Counted from the first letter of the stretch, positions 10,608 through 21,733 are shown. The stretch: 64,000 nucleotides of DNA from Entoloma clypeatum (GCA_963565915.1 OY751485.1:5766001-5830000); one strand, 5' to 3'. The notes: generated by a model from the sequence alone, not told the origin. Numbers and translations are program-made.

Positions 10608-12051
10608 TTAAGTAATCCAAAGTACGGGATAAACTTGTTGAAGAGGATCTTTCCCCAGATTCTTAGTTAAAAGGTCTGCAGGGTTATTTACTCCTTCGAT
10701 GAATTCGACCGTAATAATTCCTTCAGATACTTTTTCTCTGACAAAGTGAAATCGCACATCGATGTGCTTGGACCGCTTTTCAGTCACAGGGTTGGATGCG
10801 ATAAAGACGGAGCCATTGTTATCTCCATAGATCGGGACTGATCCGATCTGCATCCCAAGTTCGGCAAGCATGCTTCTAAGCCATGTCACTGCGCGACTGC
10901 AATCTGATAGCACCATATATTCTGCTTCCGTGGAAGAGAGGGCAATGGTTTTCTGTGCTGAGGAAACCCATGTTACTGCTCCAGACGCCAGTGATATGAA
11001 GTAACCAGTAGTGGATTTCCTGGTGTTTTCATCTGATGCCCAATCGGAGTCTGTAAATGCGTAGATCCCTTTCCCAGAATCGCCATCGTACATGATCGTG
11101 TAATCTTTTGTCGCCTTCAAATACCTGCAAATATCCCTAGCCACTTCTAAATGGCATTTGGTAGGGTTTGCGGAGAATTGGGACATTTTGATCACGGCGA
11201 AACAAATGTCGGGTCTTGTCCCGATCATTAAGTACAATAGTGACCCGATGACGGATTGGTACTTGGATCTAAGTTCTGCATTGGGTTCATCCTCAGACTT
11301 CATGGGTTTGTAGCCCGTTGGAAGTAGGGTATGGGTGGCATTGGATTCGCTCATTCGGTTCCCCATCGGGCACTAGGTGACCTAGGTCCCTACATTCCCA
11401 TGTTGTCATGAAGGCCTTCTTCTTTTCTAGCGTATATTCCCAGTTTGTGCCAAGAAAAGCAGAGTCGTCGACATAGATGACGGTGATTACAATTTCCCCG
11501 CTGGTACTTTTGTGAATGAACACTCCCGCATCGGAGTGAAGCCGGACAAAGCCGAGCTTTTTCATGGAGGAATCAAGTTCTCTCCACCAGGCTAATGCGG
11601 CCTGCTTAAGACCATATAGGGCTTTGTATAGTTGGTACACGAGGTGTTCTTTCCCTTTTACTACGTAGCCCTCAGGCTGTCGCATGTAGATTACCTCAAG
11701 GAGCGTTCCATAGAGGAAGGCTGATGAGACGTCCAAGAGTGTCATGAACCACCCTTCAAGGGCTGTCAATGCCAGTATTAGTCGGATGGTTTCATATCTC
11801 ACAACTGGTGAGAAGATCTGATCAAAGTCGATCCCTTCTACCTGTGAAAAGCCTTTTGCGACGAGGCGTGCTTTCAGGCGGCCGTCGGACTTTTCATTGT
11901 AAACCCATTTGTTCCTTAGAGCTTTCCTTCCTGCAGGCAGGGGTACTAGCTCCGTGATCACCCCGCGGCATTTGAGCATGTCTAGCTCTTTACGTTCAGC
12001 CGCATACCAGTCTTCTTTATTTGGAAGAGGGTATATGTCTTTATGGGACAT
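10608..12051 (-). pseudogene. Copia-2 RT and RNase H, with internal deletion
   Basis: The RT begins at 12,051 (MSHKDIYPLP) and keeps LDVSSAFLYG and YVDDSAFLG. It is damaged at about 11,350-11,366, where roughly 100 bp present in Copia-1 (from KEFLSIQIRQ to KILAHMG) is missing, and sense resumes in another frame at RMSESNATH. RNase H with TDSDWASDENTRKST, SSTEAEYM and KHIDVRFHFVRE is open to 10,608. Copia-1 reads through the integrase/RT boundary as GIIEMSHKD, whereas Copia-2 has TAA in place of the GAA codon. Confidence 0.88.
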
Positions 12052-12981
12052 TTAAATGATGCCAACTTGGACTGATATTGCCTCCATCAGGAGGTCATTC
12101 ATCCATGCCGTTTGACCACCCAATCTCCGTCTTCGATCTAATTTTTCAAGATCAGACGCTGGAGTGTCTTCCCCGTAGATGCTTCCTGGCATCTTCCGAA
12201 CTCGTCGTTCCCTGATCGGTCGATCTGGTACTTGCTCGGGTTCCGGAGTGGGTACTCGCGGTTCATCATCAGGCTCACTGGCAGGCAGTTCGTTGTCTGA
12301 TTCAGGTTGATCCTGTTCAATGGGAACTGGGTCATGAGGTGTTTTGTTGTGACTATCGTCATCGTTGCTGCCGGGAATGAGATCCTCAAACTCATCAGCT
12401 GGCTCTGGGTTTTCCATTTCTGGATGGTTTTCTGGCAAAGGGTCGATGTGGCATCTAGGGTACTTGCTTTCATCAAGGATAGCTTTTCCACCCATGAAAA
12501 TCGTATTGGTCTCAGGATCCATGAAGTGGTATCCTTTGACCCCTAGTTTCGATCCGAGATAAATCATCAATCGGGACCTTGACTCCAGGGAGTTCCTACG
12601 TTTCTCCTTTGGGATATATATGTATGCCTGGCATCCGAAGACTCTGACGCTGGACATGTCGGGAATCTCATTGGTTACTTTGAAGTGAGGGGTTTTCCAT
12701 TCAAGACGCTGCATGGGGGTTCTGTTGTAGAGAAATGCTGCATGTTCCAGGCAGAATTCCCACCACATAGGTGGTAAGCATGCGTTGAAGCGTAGTGCCT
12801 GAGATTTTTCCCACAGAGTTCGATTTATCCGTTCTGCTCTACCATTCTGCTGATGCTGATATGGGAGTGTGACATTGATCAGAATTCCATGATTGGCAAG
12901 TACATCCTTGTATTCGTCAAATTCTCCACCTCCATCAACCCGCCATTTTTTAGGGGTAGCGGCAAATTGATTCTGGATCAT
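12052..12981 (-). pseudogene. Copia-2 integrase C-terminal part
   Basis: An open frame from MIQNQFAATPKK runs through RVDGGGEFDEYKDV, QNGRAERINRTLWE and the FGCQAYIYIPKEKRRN region into an acidic tail (PEMENPEPADEFEDL). It is cut from its N-terminal half by a 4-bp deletion near 12,990: GCACTGCGAC in Copia-1 corresponds to GCGAAC here. It ends at TAA 12,052-12,054, where Copia-1 has Glu. Confidence 0.85.
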
Positions 12982-14003
12982 CGCAAGGAATTGTTCGCCG
13001 TGATGGCGCCTGACTTTTTCCTAAGCAAGACGACCCAGACATGGGATGAAAAATCATCCAAAAAGGTAAGGAAATATTTGTACTTATGGTATGATGCCGT
13101 GGATATCTGCTTCAAATCCGAATGGATCAAATCAAAGGGTTTGACAGCCCTTGTCATCGAGTTAGGATAAGATTTATTCAGCATTTTCCCTTTTAGACAC
13201 CCCGTGCAGTTTTCCTGTGATTTCTCACGTACTAACGTTTTGGGTACTCCTTTGGTACTGGTGGGAATCTTATTGAGCGCCTGGTCATTTGGGTGGCCAA
13301 GGCGTTTATGCCAGGTTTCGACAGTAATTTCGCTAGAGATCGCGTGGATTTGGTCATAGCATATTTCAGTGTCTAACCAATAAATGGTTTGTCCGAGAAT
13401 GTGAGGCGAGAACTGTATTTTGTTCTGTCCTTTGGAGATGTTGATTTCTCCACACATTCCGTCTACTTTGTAACCATGATTGAGGAAGACGCCTAGGGAC
13501 AATAGGCGTGTGTCCATGTCCGGAATGTAGAATACAGGTCGGAGAAGGTGGGTTTTTATTTCCCCATTTAGGGTATGCCGTACTGGAACGGCTCCAACTC
13601 CGAGAATTTCCAGTTTCTTTCCCTTTGCAGCTGTTTGGACAAATCGCTTAGCCTTGAGAGGCCTGTAATACGCGAAGTCTTTAAACTCATGGGTAAAGTG
13701 TAATGATGCGCCGGAATCTAGGATCCACTGAGCGCGTTCTTTCTCTTTGCAGTGTGTGCAGGACGCGAAATGTTTGATATATTTTTTGTACAGATCATCA
13801 CTAAAGAGATCTATACTATCTGCATCGGTACTAGCTAATATATATTCAAACGTCTGTGCGTGATTATTAGCGTTTCCCATTTGGTCAAGTTTGAGAGAAG
13901 GATGTGACGAACCGTCAAGTTCGATCAGCCCATCTTCGAATTGTTCCGGCCCCATCCGCTCGCTTTGATGATCTATGTCCATCATCCTGAGGGAGTCATC
14001 CAA
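12978..14003 (-). pseudogene. Copia-2 protease, pre-integrase and integrase N-terminus
   Basis: The frame contains CTHCKEKERAQWILDSGASLHF, so the protease active site DSGA is present. It also has the pre-integrase His/Cys motif (TWHKRLGHPND with CTGCLKGKM) and the first integrase Asp in LIHSDLKQ and the LDDFSSH region. It is separated from gag by a TGA at 14,013-14,015 (after KQR) and ends by frameshift at 12,978. Confidence 0.85.
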
Positions 14004-14015
14004 AGGCGGAGTGAC

Positions 14016-15233
14016 TCAACGCTGCTTGGATGGTCTTCCATCTTCTTCTGGGATAATCGTATCCAGAATTCGAAGGTTTGACCCTGAGGGACGAGCACCA
14101 ATGTTCCGCGCGAGTTTATGGACATGATCGTTCTTTTTCCACACAGACGGTTTTCCAGATGGAAGTCCGGTGTACTGAGAAGGAGGCAGGTTCATGCGTT
14201 GCAGGAGCGACTGCATTTTTCCTGAATCGGGCTGTGCGGTACTTGTCGTTTTCCCGCGGCCAGTGACGGTGGTGAAGGACGGTGCCGGAAGAGGGGGGAA
14301 GTGGATGGCAGGAGCGACAAACTCAACTATTTCTTCCACATGGTTGGACGTGTTGTCCGCATTGTTAGCACTTTTCTTCTGGTTGTGCCAGCGTCCTTTT
14401 CCCTTTTTTTTTTCAAAAGCGGTACTAGGGTCGGTCGAGTTAGGCTGTTCATCAGCGTCGTTCTGCGAGGTACTCGGCTTTTGCTGCTTTTCCCATTTGG
14501 GGTCCTGCCCCTTGCGCTTTGTCCCGGAAATTTTCTTGGCCTGCTCATTGGACGTACGAGTAGACCCGACCAAATACTTGCGCCTGTATTCTGAAATGAT
14601 GCTTTCAGCAACACCTTTCCACATGAAGTCGTCAGCATCGTACACCTGGAAGAGAGTGGTGGAGAGCGAGGACCACGCGTCAGGGATGGCGTTGGCGAGG
14701 ATCATTGCTTGCATCATGTCGGGCACGTCGAACTTCGACTCGCTGAGACGAGCAAAGAGTGACCCCAGGTGCTCGATTTCAGGCACGGGGTCGCGTCCAG
14801 ATAGTTTGAAGGTAGCAGCGGCCTTGAAGTCGCCGAAGATGATGGCCGGGGATACCTTGGCATAGGCATCTTTCAATGTTGTCCATGCGTTAAGCACTGA
14901 GGTGCTGTCCTTGATGTGGCGTCTGATTGCCTCAGAGACCTTCAGGCGTATCGCCCCGAGAGCTATGTCATCGTCCCTGATCCAGGCTTTTTCTTCCTTG
15001 CAGAAGCCGGGCTGGTCGACCGTAGTAGCCAGCACAGGGGGAGCAGCAGCAGTGGCCCCAGGGGTGGAGACCGTGGTGGTGAAGTCAGCGATGACAGGGT
15101 GGGTGATGTCGCCAGAAACAAGGCACCAGACTCCTTGATGGAGGAGGTAGGACTTCATCCTTTCGGCCCAGCTTTGGTAGTCGATGCCGTCGAAGGGGGT
15201 GATGATGTCAAGAGCAGAGCGAGAGGTAGACAT
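14016..15233 (-). CDS. Copia-2 gag
   Basis: This is the only full-length Copia gag in the window without a break: 405 codons from ATG 15,233 (MSTSRSALDIITPFDG). It has UBN2-type capsid sequence (WAERMKSYLLHQGVW, IRRHIKDS, DFKAAATFKLSGRDPVPEI) and a basic tail (KRKGQDPKWEKQ, KKKGKGRWHNQKK) but no canonical CCHC knuckle. The frame ends at a TGA where Copia-1 continues with an Arg codon into protease, so the 405-residue product is probably a truncation of a gag-pol polyprotein. Confidence 0.85.
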   Translation of the reverse strand: MSTSRSALDIITPFDGIDYQSWAERMKSYLLHQGVWCLVSGDITHPVIADFTTTVSTPGATAAAPPVLATTVDQPGFCKEEKAWIRDDDIALGAIRLKVSEAIRRHIKDSTSVLNAWTTLKDAYAKVSPAIIFGDFKAAATFKLSGRDPVPEIEHLGSLFARLSESKFDVPDMMQAMILANAIPDAWSSLSTTLFQVYDADDFMWKGVAESIISEYRRKYLVGSTRTSNEQAKKISGTKRKGQDPKWEKQQKPSTSQNDADEQPNSTDPSTAFEKKKGKGRWHNQKKSANNADNTSNHVEEIVEFVAPAIHFPPLPAPSFTTVTGRGKTTSTAQPDSGKMQSLLQRMNLPPSQYTGLPSGKPSVWKKNDHVHKLARNIGARPSGSNLRILDTIIPEEDGRPSKQR

Positions 15234-15587
15234 TGTTTTAATGAATCTAAAAGGAGTTTTCCCAATCAGTGATGTTCTTTTTATGAATTTGATTTAGAGA
15301 AAACAAATAAATGATTCCTCATAACATATTCCCTTCAGGAATAGCGGTTGTGGGAAAAACCCTTTTTGTCAGAAGTGTATGAGGTACGATCAACGTTTCC
15401 ACATGATGTGTACTAAGTCAATCGCCTTAGGGACGCTTTATGACAGGTACTTGTCGTAATGACGTTTCCCAGGTTCATGTGTGAAGAAGTAAGACTCAGA
15501 ACCTAGATCTTTCGATCGGTTCTTTGCCAACCAGGGTAGAGTGGGCAGGTACTTGCTGTTGCCAGCGTTCCCAAGTCCCTCTGCTAT

Positions 15588-15602
15588 CCGGGGCCCATAA
15601 CC
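15588..15602 (-). other. Copia primer-binding site, tRNA-iMet anticodon-arm type
   Basis: Directly after the Copia-2 5' LTR the minus strand reads GGTTATGGGCCCCGG. Its complement contains GGGCCCATAACC, the anticodon stem-loop sequence of eukaryotic initiator tRNA-Met with the CAU anticodon. The same sequence follows the Copia-3 5' LTR (38,062-38,076). Drosophila copia is the known precedent for priming with an internal half-tRNA. Confidence 0.65.
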
Positions 15603-15911
15603 TGTTGAAGTTCCACCTGGGCGTTAGCCACAGATGTACTGAGCAACCAGCTACAGTGGAAGTACTCTACATAACCGTTCTAGCCACTTACATGGTTTGG
15701 GAGGGGTGAGGCTGGTGAGAGCGGTTGAGGCTGGTAAGAGCAATGGAGCTGGTTAAGAGTCAAGAGACAACTTATTGATATTGACAGTTTTCTGGTCTTA
15801 TATACCGTACTACTGTTTGTACCAACCAAACAAGTATGTAATCGAAGATGTGTAAAGGTCTCGTGATGTAATCTAATCTAATCTAATCTATGTGATGGAA
15901 AAGTTTCAACA
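15603..15911 (-). repeat. Copia-2 5' LTR
   Basis: The 309-bp LTR is followed by the ATTCA duplication. It matches the 3' LTR at 10,253 apart from a 30-bp segment absent there and scattered substitutions. Its minus strand has TATATAAG about 90 bp from the internal end. The 15,234-15,587 stretch between gag and the primer site is untranslated leader with no ORF. Confidence 0.92.
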
Positions 15912-16368
15912 ATTCACAGACTCCGATTGGGCGTCAGACGAAAACACCAGAAAGTCCACCACTGGTTACTTCGTATCGCTGGCATCTGGAGCAGTAACAT
16001 GGGTTTCATCGGCACAAAAAACCATTGCCCTCTCTTCCACGGAAGCAGAATACATGGCACTATCAGATTGCAGTCGCGCAGTGACATGGCTTAAAAGCAT
16101 GCTTGCCGAACTTGGGATGCAGATCGGATCAATCCCGATCTATGGAGATAACAATGGCTCCGTCTTTATCGCATCCAACCCTGTAACTGAAAAGCGGTCC
16201 AAGCACATCGACGTGCGATTCCACTTCGTCAGAGAAAAAGTATCTGAAGGAATTATTACGGTCGAATTCATCGAAGGAGTGAATAACCCTGCAGACCTTT
16301 TAACTAAGAATCTGGGGAAAATCCTCTTTAGCAAGTTTATCCTGTACTTTGGATTACTCAAAAACTAG
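15912..16368 (+). pseudogene. Copia-1 RNase H (3' part of pol)
   Basis: The frame resumes the GKGIYAF/TDSDWAS sequence broken at 10,252 and includes SSAQKTIALSSTEAEYMALSD, DNNGSVFIASNP and KHIDVRFHFVRE, ending FGLLKN and TAG. It is intact. The 3' untranslated part leads to a G-run polypurine tract at 16,428-16,434 immediately before the 3' LTR. Confidence 0.9.
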
Positions 16369-16434
16369 ACGAAAGCTTACCTACATGGGAAAAAGTAAAA
16401 ATGTATTTAGAAGTATGTACTAAATATGGGGGGG

Positions 16435-16743
16435 TGTTGAAACTTTTCCATCATGTAGATTAGATTAGATTAGATTATATCACGTGACCTTAGACATCCT
16501 CGATTACATACTTATTTGGTTGGTACAAACAGTAGTACGGTATATAAGACCAGGAAACTGTCAATATCAACAAGTTGTCTCTTGACTCTTAACCAGCTCC
16601 ATCGCTCTTACCAGCCTCAACCGCTCTCACCAGCCTCACCCCTCCCAAACCATGTAAGTGGCTAGAACGGTTATGTAGAGTACTTCCACTGTAGCTGTGT
16701 TGCTCAGTACATCTGTGGCTAGCGCCCAGGTGGAACTTCAACA
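16435..16743 (+). repeat. Copia-1 3' LTR
   Basis: A 309-bp LTR, TGTTGAAAC to CTTCAACA, opposite in orientation to the Copia-2 LTRs and containing four ATTAG/GATTA pentamers and TATATAAG. It is followed by ATGGC of B1 gag (16,744-16,748), the expected right target duplication. The matching 5' LTR is absent. Confidence 0.9.
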
Positions 16744-17141
16744 ATGGCAAGACGTACACCGATTACGCAAAGGAGATCCGAAACAAGGGACGACAGATGG
16801 AAGGACACGCACTGGTCATCTGAGGTGGCGACGGCATGCGCACCGGATTGGGTACCACTTATGGTGGTCAGGGCAAGGCCATGGAGATCGACAAAGCAGG
16901 AGTAGCCCGTTGCTACAACTGTCAACGCTTCGGTCATCTGGCTAAAGACTGTAGCGCTCCAAAGAAGAAAGATGGTCGCAAGTGTTTCAACTGTGACCAA
17001 GAAGGCCATATCGCGCGCAACTGCCGCAAGCCGAAGAAGAACTCCGGAAGGGTTAGGAAGGTGTCTGAGGAAGATGCCGAGAATGATGAAACCACAATCT
17101 TAGAAGCCGACGAGAAGGATTTTCCCGAAGGGTCCGATTAA
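16744..17141 (+). pseudogene. Gypsy-B1 gag, C-terminal nucleocapsid part
   Basis: The frame picks up the gag broken at 6,078 (GKTYTDYAKEIRNKGRQ). It has a TGA at 16,821-16,823, where B2 has CGA. Two canonical CX2CX4HX4C knuckles follow, CYNCQRFGHLAKDC and CFNCDQEGHIARNC, with basic linkers (KKKDGRK, RKPKKNSGR) and an acidic tail ending in TAA. Pol continues in the -1 frame. A GAT TTT CCC GAA GGG stretch precedes the stop, but no canonical slippery heptamer is in phase here. Confidence 0.9.
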
Positions 17142-20100
17142 ACGATGCTAAGTTGCGACCCTTATCTATTAAATGGACTTGCTTGCCTTGTATGACTGCA
17201 GACAATAGAACCTATGTCACCCCTGCCAAGCGAGCCGCTGCGTCAACTAAGATTGTGAAGGGAGATAAACCTCCGAAAAGATGAGAAATCAGGCTGTTAG
17301 CTCAGCTCAGGACACGATGAGGACCAAAGGTTATCCGACCTGAGGTTGACAGCGGATGTGAACGCACATGCATCCATCCCAGAATAGTACATGAACAAAA
17401 CCTCCCCACACGAGGAATACCGCCCATAGCAATTCTAAATGCGGATGGATCACCAAATCGACAACAGAAAGCAAGCCAACTTGCCGAAGTCAAACTGGAT
17501 TTGGGAGCACATCAGGAAACCATGGAAGCAATGGTACTGGACATTGGGAGAACAAACATGCTCTTGGGACATGACTGGTTGGTACACCACAACCCCACAA
17601 TCAATTGGACAACCGGCGCGGTAACATTTAACCGGTGCCCAACAACATGTCGAACCAAACACTCGGATTTCAGGATTAACCTTAATGGTCGCAAACACCG
17701 GGTTCACATGGTTGAGGTGCGCGACAAAGATGCACCCAAAAAGTCGGATCAGAAATGGAAGCCTGGAGACCTTATTTTGGAAGCTGTCACTCCCACACCA
17801 CCTCCCACAACCAAACGACCCTCATATGTTGAACGATTTGCTCATCTCTTCAAAAAAGAGAACTTTGATAAGATTCCAAAGGAGAGGAAATGGGACCATG
17901 GTATTGAACTTACACCGGACGCACCAAAGGAACTAGGGGGAAATACATATCCTATGACGCAAAAGGAACAAGAGGAATTGGACGCATTCATTGACAAGGG
18001 TCTAGCAACAGGAAAGATCCACCCATCCAAATCCCCTTATGCCTCCCCTTGCTTCTTCATCAACAAGAAGGATGGCTCCAAATGATTGGTACAAGATTAC
18101 CGCATGGTCAATAAATTCACGGTCAAAGACAAATTCCCACTCCCTCGCATCTCCGATCTCTTAGACGTGCTGAAAGATGCAGTCTACTTCAATAAAATGG
18201 ACATCATGTGGGGATATAACAATGTCCGGATTAAGGAGGGCGATGAATGGAAAGCTGCCTTCCTCACCAGTTGAGGATTGTTCAAACCATTGGTCATGTT
18301 TTTCGGTCTTTGCAACTCCCCGGGAACATTCTCTCGAATGATGGCTAGTCTATTCCGGGACCAGATCCACCGACGTATCTGTGTGATCTACATGGATGAC
18401 ATTGTGGTTATCAGTAAAACCAAGGAAGAACTCGCGCAAAACACCAAAGAAATCCTACAGATCCTATCGGACAATGATTTGTTCCTAAAGGAGAAGAAGT
18501 GTTTATGGGAAGTAACGAAATGTCCTATATTGGGATATGTGGTTGGTGAGGGACATGTTGAGATGGAAACTGAGAAGGTGGATACAATTCGAAACTGGCG
18601 AGCACCCACATCAAAAAAGGAAGTTCAGAAGTTCCTTGGATTTGCTAACTTCTATCAACGTTTTATTGAAGGGTACTCAAACATCGCGAAACCTCTCACC
18701 GCGCTCACAGGCAGTACAGCATTTACTTGGGGACCAACAGAGCAGCAAGCTTTTGAAGGTCTCATACAGGCAATTACATCGGCACCAGTCTTGGCATTAC
18801 CAAAACCAGAGGGACAGTTCAGGGCAGGGTTGAAACTGATGCATCGGGCTATGCAATTGGAGCAGTACTCTCTCAGAAGCAAGATGACAAATGGCACCCC
18901 ATCGTGTTCTTGTCGCGGACCATGTCCGCGGCTGAACAGAATTACGAGATATATGACAAAGAACTCCTGGCAGTCGTAGAAGCATTAAAAGATTGGAGAC
19001 ACTATCTGCTCGAAGCCAGGGAACATTTTGAAATCTTGACCGATCACAAGAACCTGGAATATTTCCGTCGTCCTCAGGACCTGAATCAACGACAGCGACA
19101 CTGGAAAATGAAGTTACAAGACTATGACTTCGAATTACGGCATGTGCCCAGCAAGACCAATGCAAAAGCGGACATCCTGTCACGCTTACCCTGGTATGAA
19201 GCGGAACTCGAACCACAGGACAGTGACCAAAGGGACTATTCTTGAAACGGTTGGAATCAGAAGATGTGGTACAAATGGAGATGTTCATGGAGGAACAATT
19301 CTTTGAAGGGGGTGAGACATCTGATTCCATCAAAATTGGAAACGTCACAACCATTGAAAATCCGTGGATCGCATGCATCAAGGGTTCAAACTGCATGGAG
19401 ACAGAAGTAGCGCAGGGCCTAAAAAAGAATCCTCATTGGTATCAGCAAGAGAATGGGATCACCTACGCAGGAGAACGAGTCTATGTCCCGCCAGACCCAC
19501 AATTACGACAAGAATTGATGTTTGAGTCACACGATGCACCAGTGGCTGGACATCCAGGACAGTACCAGACACATGAACTCCTCACTCGCACCTACTGGTG
19601 GCCTACCATACTGCATGATGTGAAGAAGTATGTGAAGGGTTGCGACACTTGTCAACGCAACAAGATTAACCGACAAAAGCGACATGCTCCGCTACATCCC
19701 CATGCAGCACCAAGTCACCCATGGGAAGACATAGGGATCGACGTCGTGGGACCGATACCAGAATCTGATGGAAAAAACGCAATTCTGGTCATCACGGATA
19801 GACATTCGAAGATGCTTCACCTTATTCCGACAACCGTGGAACTATCAGCTGAAGGATTAGCCAAGATCTATCGGGATCAGATATGGAAGCTTCATGGGAT
19901 CCCCAAGAAGATCATCAGCGATAGGGGACCGCAGTTCGCCGCGAAGTTCATGGAGATACTCTGCCGCATGCTAGGGATCAAAAGGAACCTGTCCACTGCA
20001 TACCACCCACAGACTGACGGACAGGCCGAGCGATTGCATCAGGAGACCGAAGCATTCTTACGAAACTTTGTCAACCACCTACAGGATGATTGGGCAGAAT

Positions 20101-20786
20101 GGATCGCAATCGCAGAGTTCCAGTACAATGACAAAGAACACCAGGCAACGAAGCACACCCCATTCTACCTCAACTACGGTTTACATCCGTGGAAGGGAGA
20201 GCTCGTGTTAGAAGATACCAATCCGGCTGCCAACAACTTCTTGAAAAAACTCAAACAGGCACGAGAAGAAGCCAATGCTGCGCTGAAACAAGCACAGGAT
20301 CAGATGAAGAAGACAGTTGACACATGGCAAAGTCTGTCTCGGGACTACCGCATCGGAGACAAGGTGTGGCTGGAAGGGACTAACATCAGGACCGATCGAC
20401 CCTCAAAGAAACTTGATGCACTCCGACACGGACCATTCAAAGTCCTAGAGAAGAAAGGAGCTAGTGTGTACCTTCTTGATCTTCCGAAGACTTGGAAGAT
20501 GATTCACCCTGTGTTCAACGAGACCCTGTTGTCACCATATGAAACTCCGAAGTACGCCATCCAGAAAAAGAAACCAGCCCCTGATCCGATCATCATCGAA
20601 GGATGAGAAGAGTACCATGTGTCTACAATCCTAGACTCTTGAAAGTTCTGTGGAAAGATCCAGTACCTCGTCCAGTGGGAAGGATATGGTCCAGAAGAGA
20701 ACACATGGGAACCTCGAGCTAATGTTCAGAACGCTCAAGATCTGATCCGTGATTTCCATCGGCAGAACCCGTCTTGCCCACAATAA
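17135..20786 (+). pseudogene. Gypsy-B1 pol: protease, RT, RNase H, integrase, chromodomain
   Basis: The order is protease with VDSGCERT (about 17,346) and LLGHDWL; RT with KLDxxx-type [13 protein letters not shown] and YMDD at 18,389-18,400; RNase H (about 18,830-19,190); zinc finger and integrase (19,500-20,200: [36 protein letters not shown]); and a chromodomain (20,604-20,780: [17 protein letters not shown]). In-frame TGA codons are at 17282, 17318, 18083, 18272, 20604 and 20640. Sense changes frame at about 18,830 (FRAG versus VETDASGYA) and 19,240. All of these are shared with B2, so the damage predates the divergence of the two copies or was copied between them. YMDD and the integrase triad survive. 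Confidence 0.92.
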
Positions 20787-20847
20787 AAGACAGCTCTCAG
20801 AATCCATGACAAGTATCGACCTCATCAGTCAACCACACACCGAGTTC

Positions 20848-20920
20848 CCCGCTCTAGTCCTTTTCCCTGCCCAATATAGCCTCCCCCTTCTTCTTCTATC
20901 TCTCAACCATCCTCGCCGCC
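20848..20920 (+). promoter_or_regulatory. Pyrimidine-rich leader before Gypsy-B1 ORF3
   Basis: The 70 bp before ORF3 are strongly pyrimidine-rich (for example CCCCCTTCTTCTTC) and end in CCGCCATGTCC, a strong fungal initiation context. This resembles the CT-rich core promoter/leader of basidiomycete genes rather than retrotransposon spacer. A separate ORF3 transcript is an inference. Confidence 0.4.
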
Positions 20921-21292
20921 ATGTCCAACACCACCGTTACCTCCACCTCTACCACCGACATCAACCCCGCCATTGCCGCCCTCATGAACAAAGCACTCTC
21001 CATGAGAGACCAAATCCATGCTCTCGAAACTTCCCTTGCCAACCTCCTCCATCGCCAGATGCATATCTGGCTTCACTCGCTGTCCAACCTACCCGTCGCC
21101 CTGAGTCCCGAGGAAAAACAAATTCTCGGAAATTACACCAGCACCCTCGTAATCGAGAATCAACGTATTCGGCTGGCTATCAAAGGCCTTGAACTCGCCG
21201 TAGCCATCAACGAGGAGTTGATATATGATTGGAGCCTCAAGGAAAGTCCGAACTGGTCCGATCCCGGCAACAACGAGGGATGGGGACAGTGA
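20921..21292 (+). CDS. Gypsy-B1 third ORF (123 aa, unknown function)
   Basis: An intact 123-codon frame between the chromodomain stop (20,786) and the polypurine tract/3' LTR. The protein starts MSNTTVTSTSTTDINPAI and is predominantly helical and Leu/Ile-rich in the middle (MRDQIHALETSLANLL, SPEEKQILGNYTS, KGLELAVAINEEL), suggesting a coiled coil or small helical bundle. No signal peptide, membrane segment or known domain is evident. The same protein is encoded without change in B2 (27,425-27,796). Gypsy-A has a different ORF at the same place, also beginning MSN. Confidence 0.6.
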   Translation: MSNTTVTSTSTTDINPAIAALMNKALSMRDQIHALETSLANLLHRQMHIWLHSLSNLPVALSPEEKQILGNYTSTLVIENQRIRLAIKGLELAVAINEELIYDWSLKESPNWSDPGNNEGWGQ

Positions 21293-21326
21293 CTCTGTGA
21301 GGACACAGAGCTTGGAGAGGGGAACA

Positions 21327-21728
21327 TGTTACAGACTCTACGGTATGAGGACCACATCATATCTTTTACTTATCGGCCCGACTCGGCGCCCTCTTACGAG
21401 CTTACTATGTCTAATGTCTACTTTCGCAACCTTCGCTTTCCAGTCTGACTCATTACATTACTTCATCATCCCCTTTAGTATACTTCACTCCCACGCTGAC
21501 TCGCTTTCCGCAGTCAGCTTACTCACTGTACATAGCCTTCCGCAGTCGCCTTACTCATGCGCACTGCCTTCCGCAGTACTGACTCATCCGCTACCACCTA
21601 TAGTCAGTACCTATATAAACCTCTTGTACTATAGTAGATTCCTTAGATTTAGCAATCACTTTGCTCTTCGCCTTTCCACTTTCCTGCATACTCTGCCTGA
21701 ACCTTGAAACGGTTTGTTAAGCATAACA
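21327..21728 (+). repeat. Gypsy-B1 3' LTR
   Basis: A 402-bp LTR, TGTTACAG to CATAACA, preceded by purine-rich GGAGAGGGGAACA and followed by the CTCCA duplication (21,729-21,733). By eye it differs from the B2 3' LTR only near its end (TGAAACGG versus TGGAATGG), while it differs from its own 5' LTR at about ten or more sites. Confidence 0.93.
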
Positions 21729-21733
21729 CTCCA

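Larger units (their letters stand above)
10253..15911 (-). mobile_element. Copia-2: complete Ty1/Copia element inside Copia-1
   Basis: The LTRs at 10,253-10,531 and 15,603-15,911 start TGTTGAAG and end TTTCAACA, and ATTCA duplications lie at 10,248-10,252 and 15,912-15,916. Joining the flanks restores the Copia-1 RNase H frame. Order on the minus strand is 5' LTR, primer site, gag, protease, integrase, RT, RNase H, polypurine tract (C-run at 10,532), 3' LTR. It is the youngest member of this nest. Damage includes a TGA after gag, a 4-bp deletion at the integrase start and about 100 bp deleted at the RT end. Confidence 0.93.
4391..21728 (+). mobile_element. Gypsy-B1: full chromodomain Ty3/Gypsy element with nested Copias
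   Basis: Two LTRs (4,391-4,800 and 21,327-21,728) begin TGTTAC and end CATAACA, and a 5-bp duplication flanks them. Inside are a self-priming-type primer site, gag with two CCHC knuckles, pol ending in a chromodomain, a third ORF and a polypurine tract (about 21,313-21,324). The gag is interrupted at 6,078/16,744 by Copia-1, which contains Copia-2. Removing the nested material leaves about 6.7 kb. Pol carries several TGA codons and two frame changes shared with the B2 copy, so this copy is not autonomous. Confidence 0.93.
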
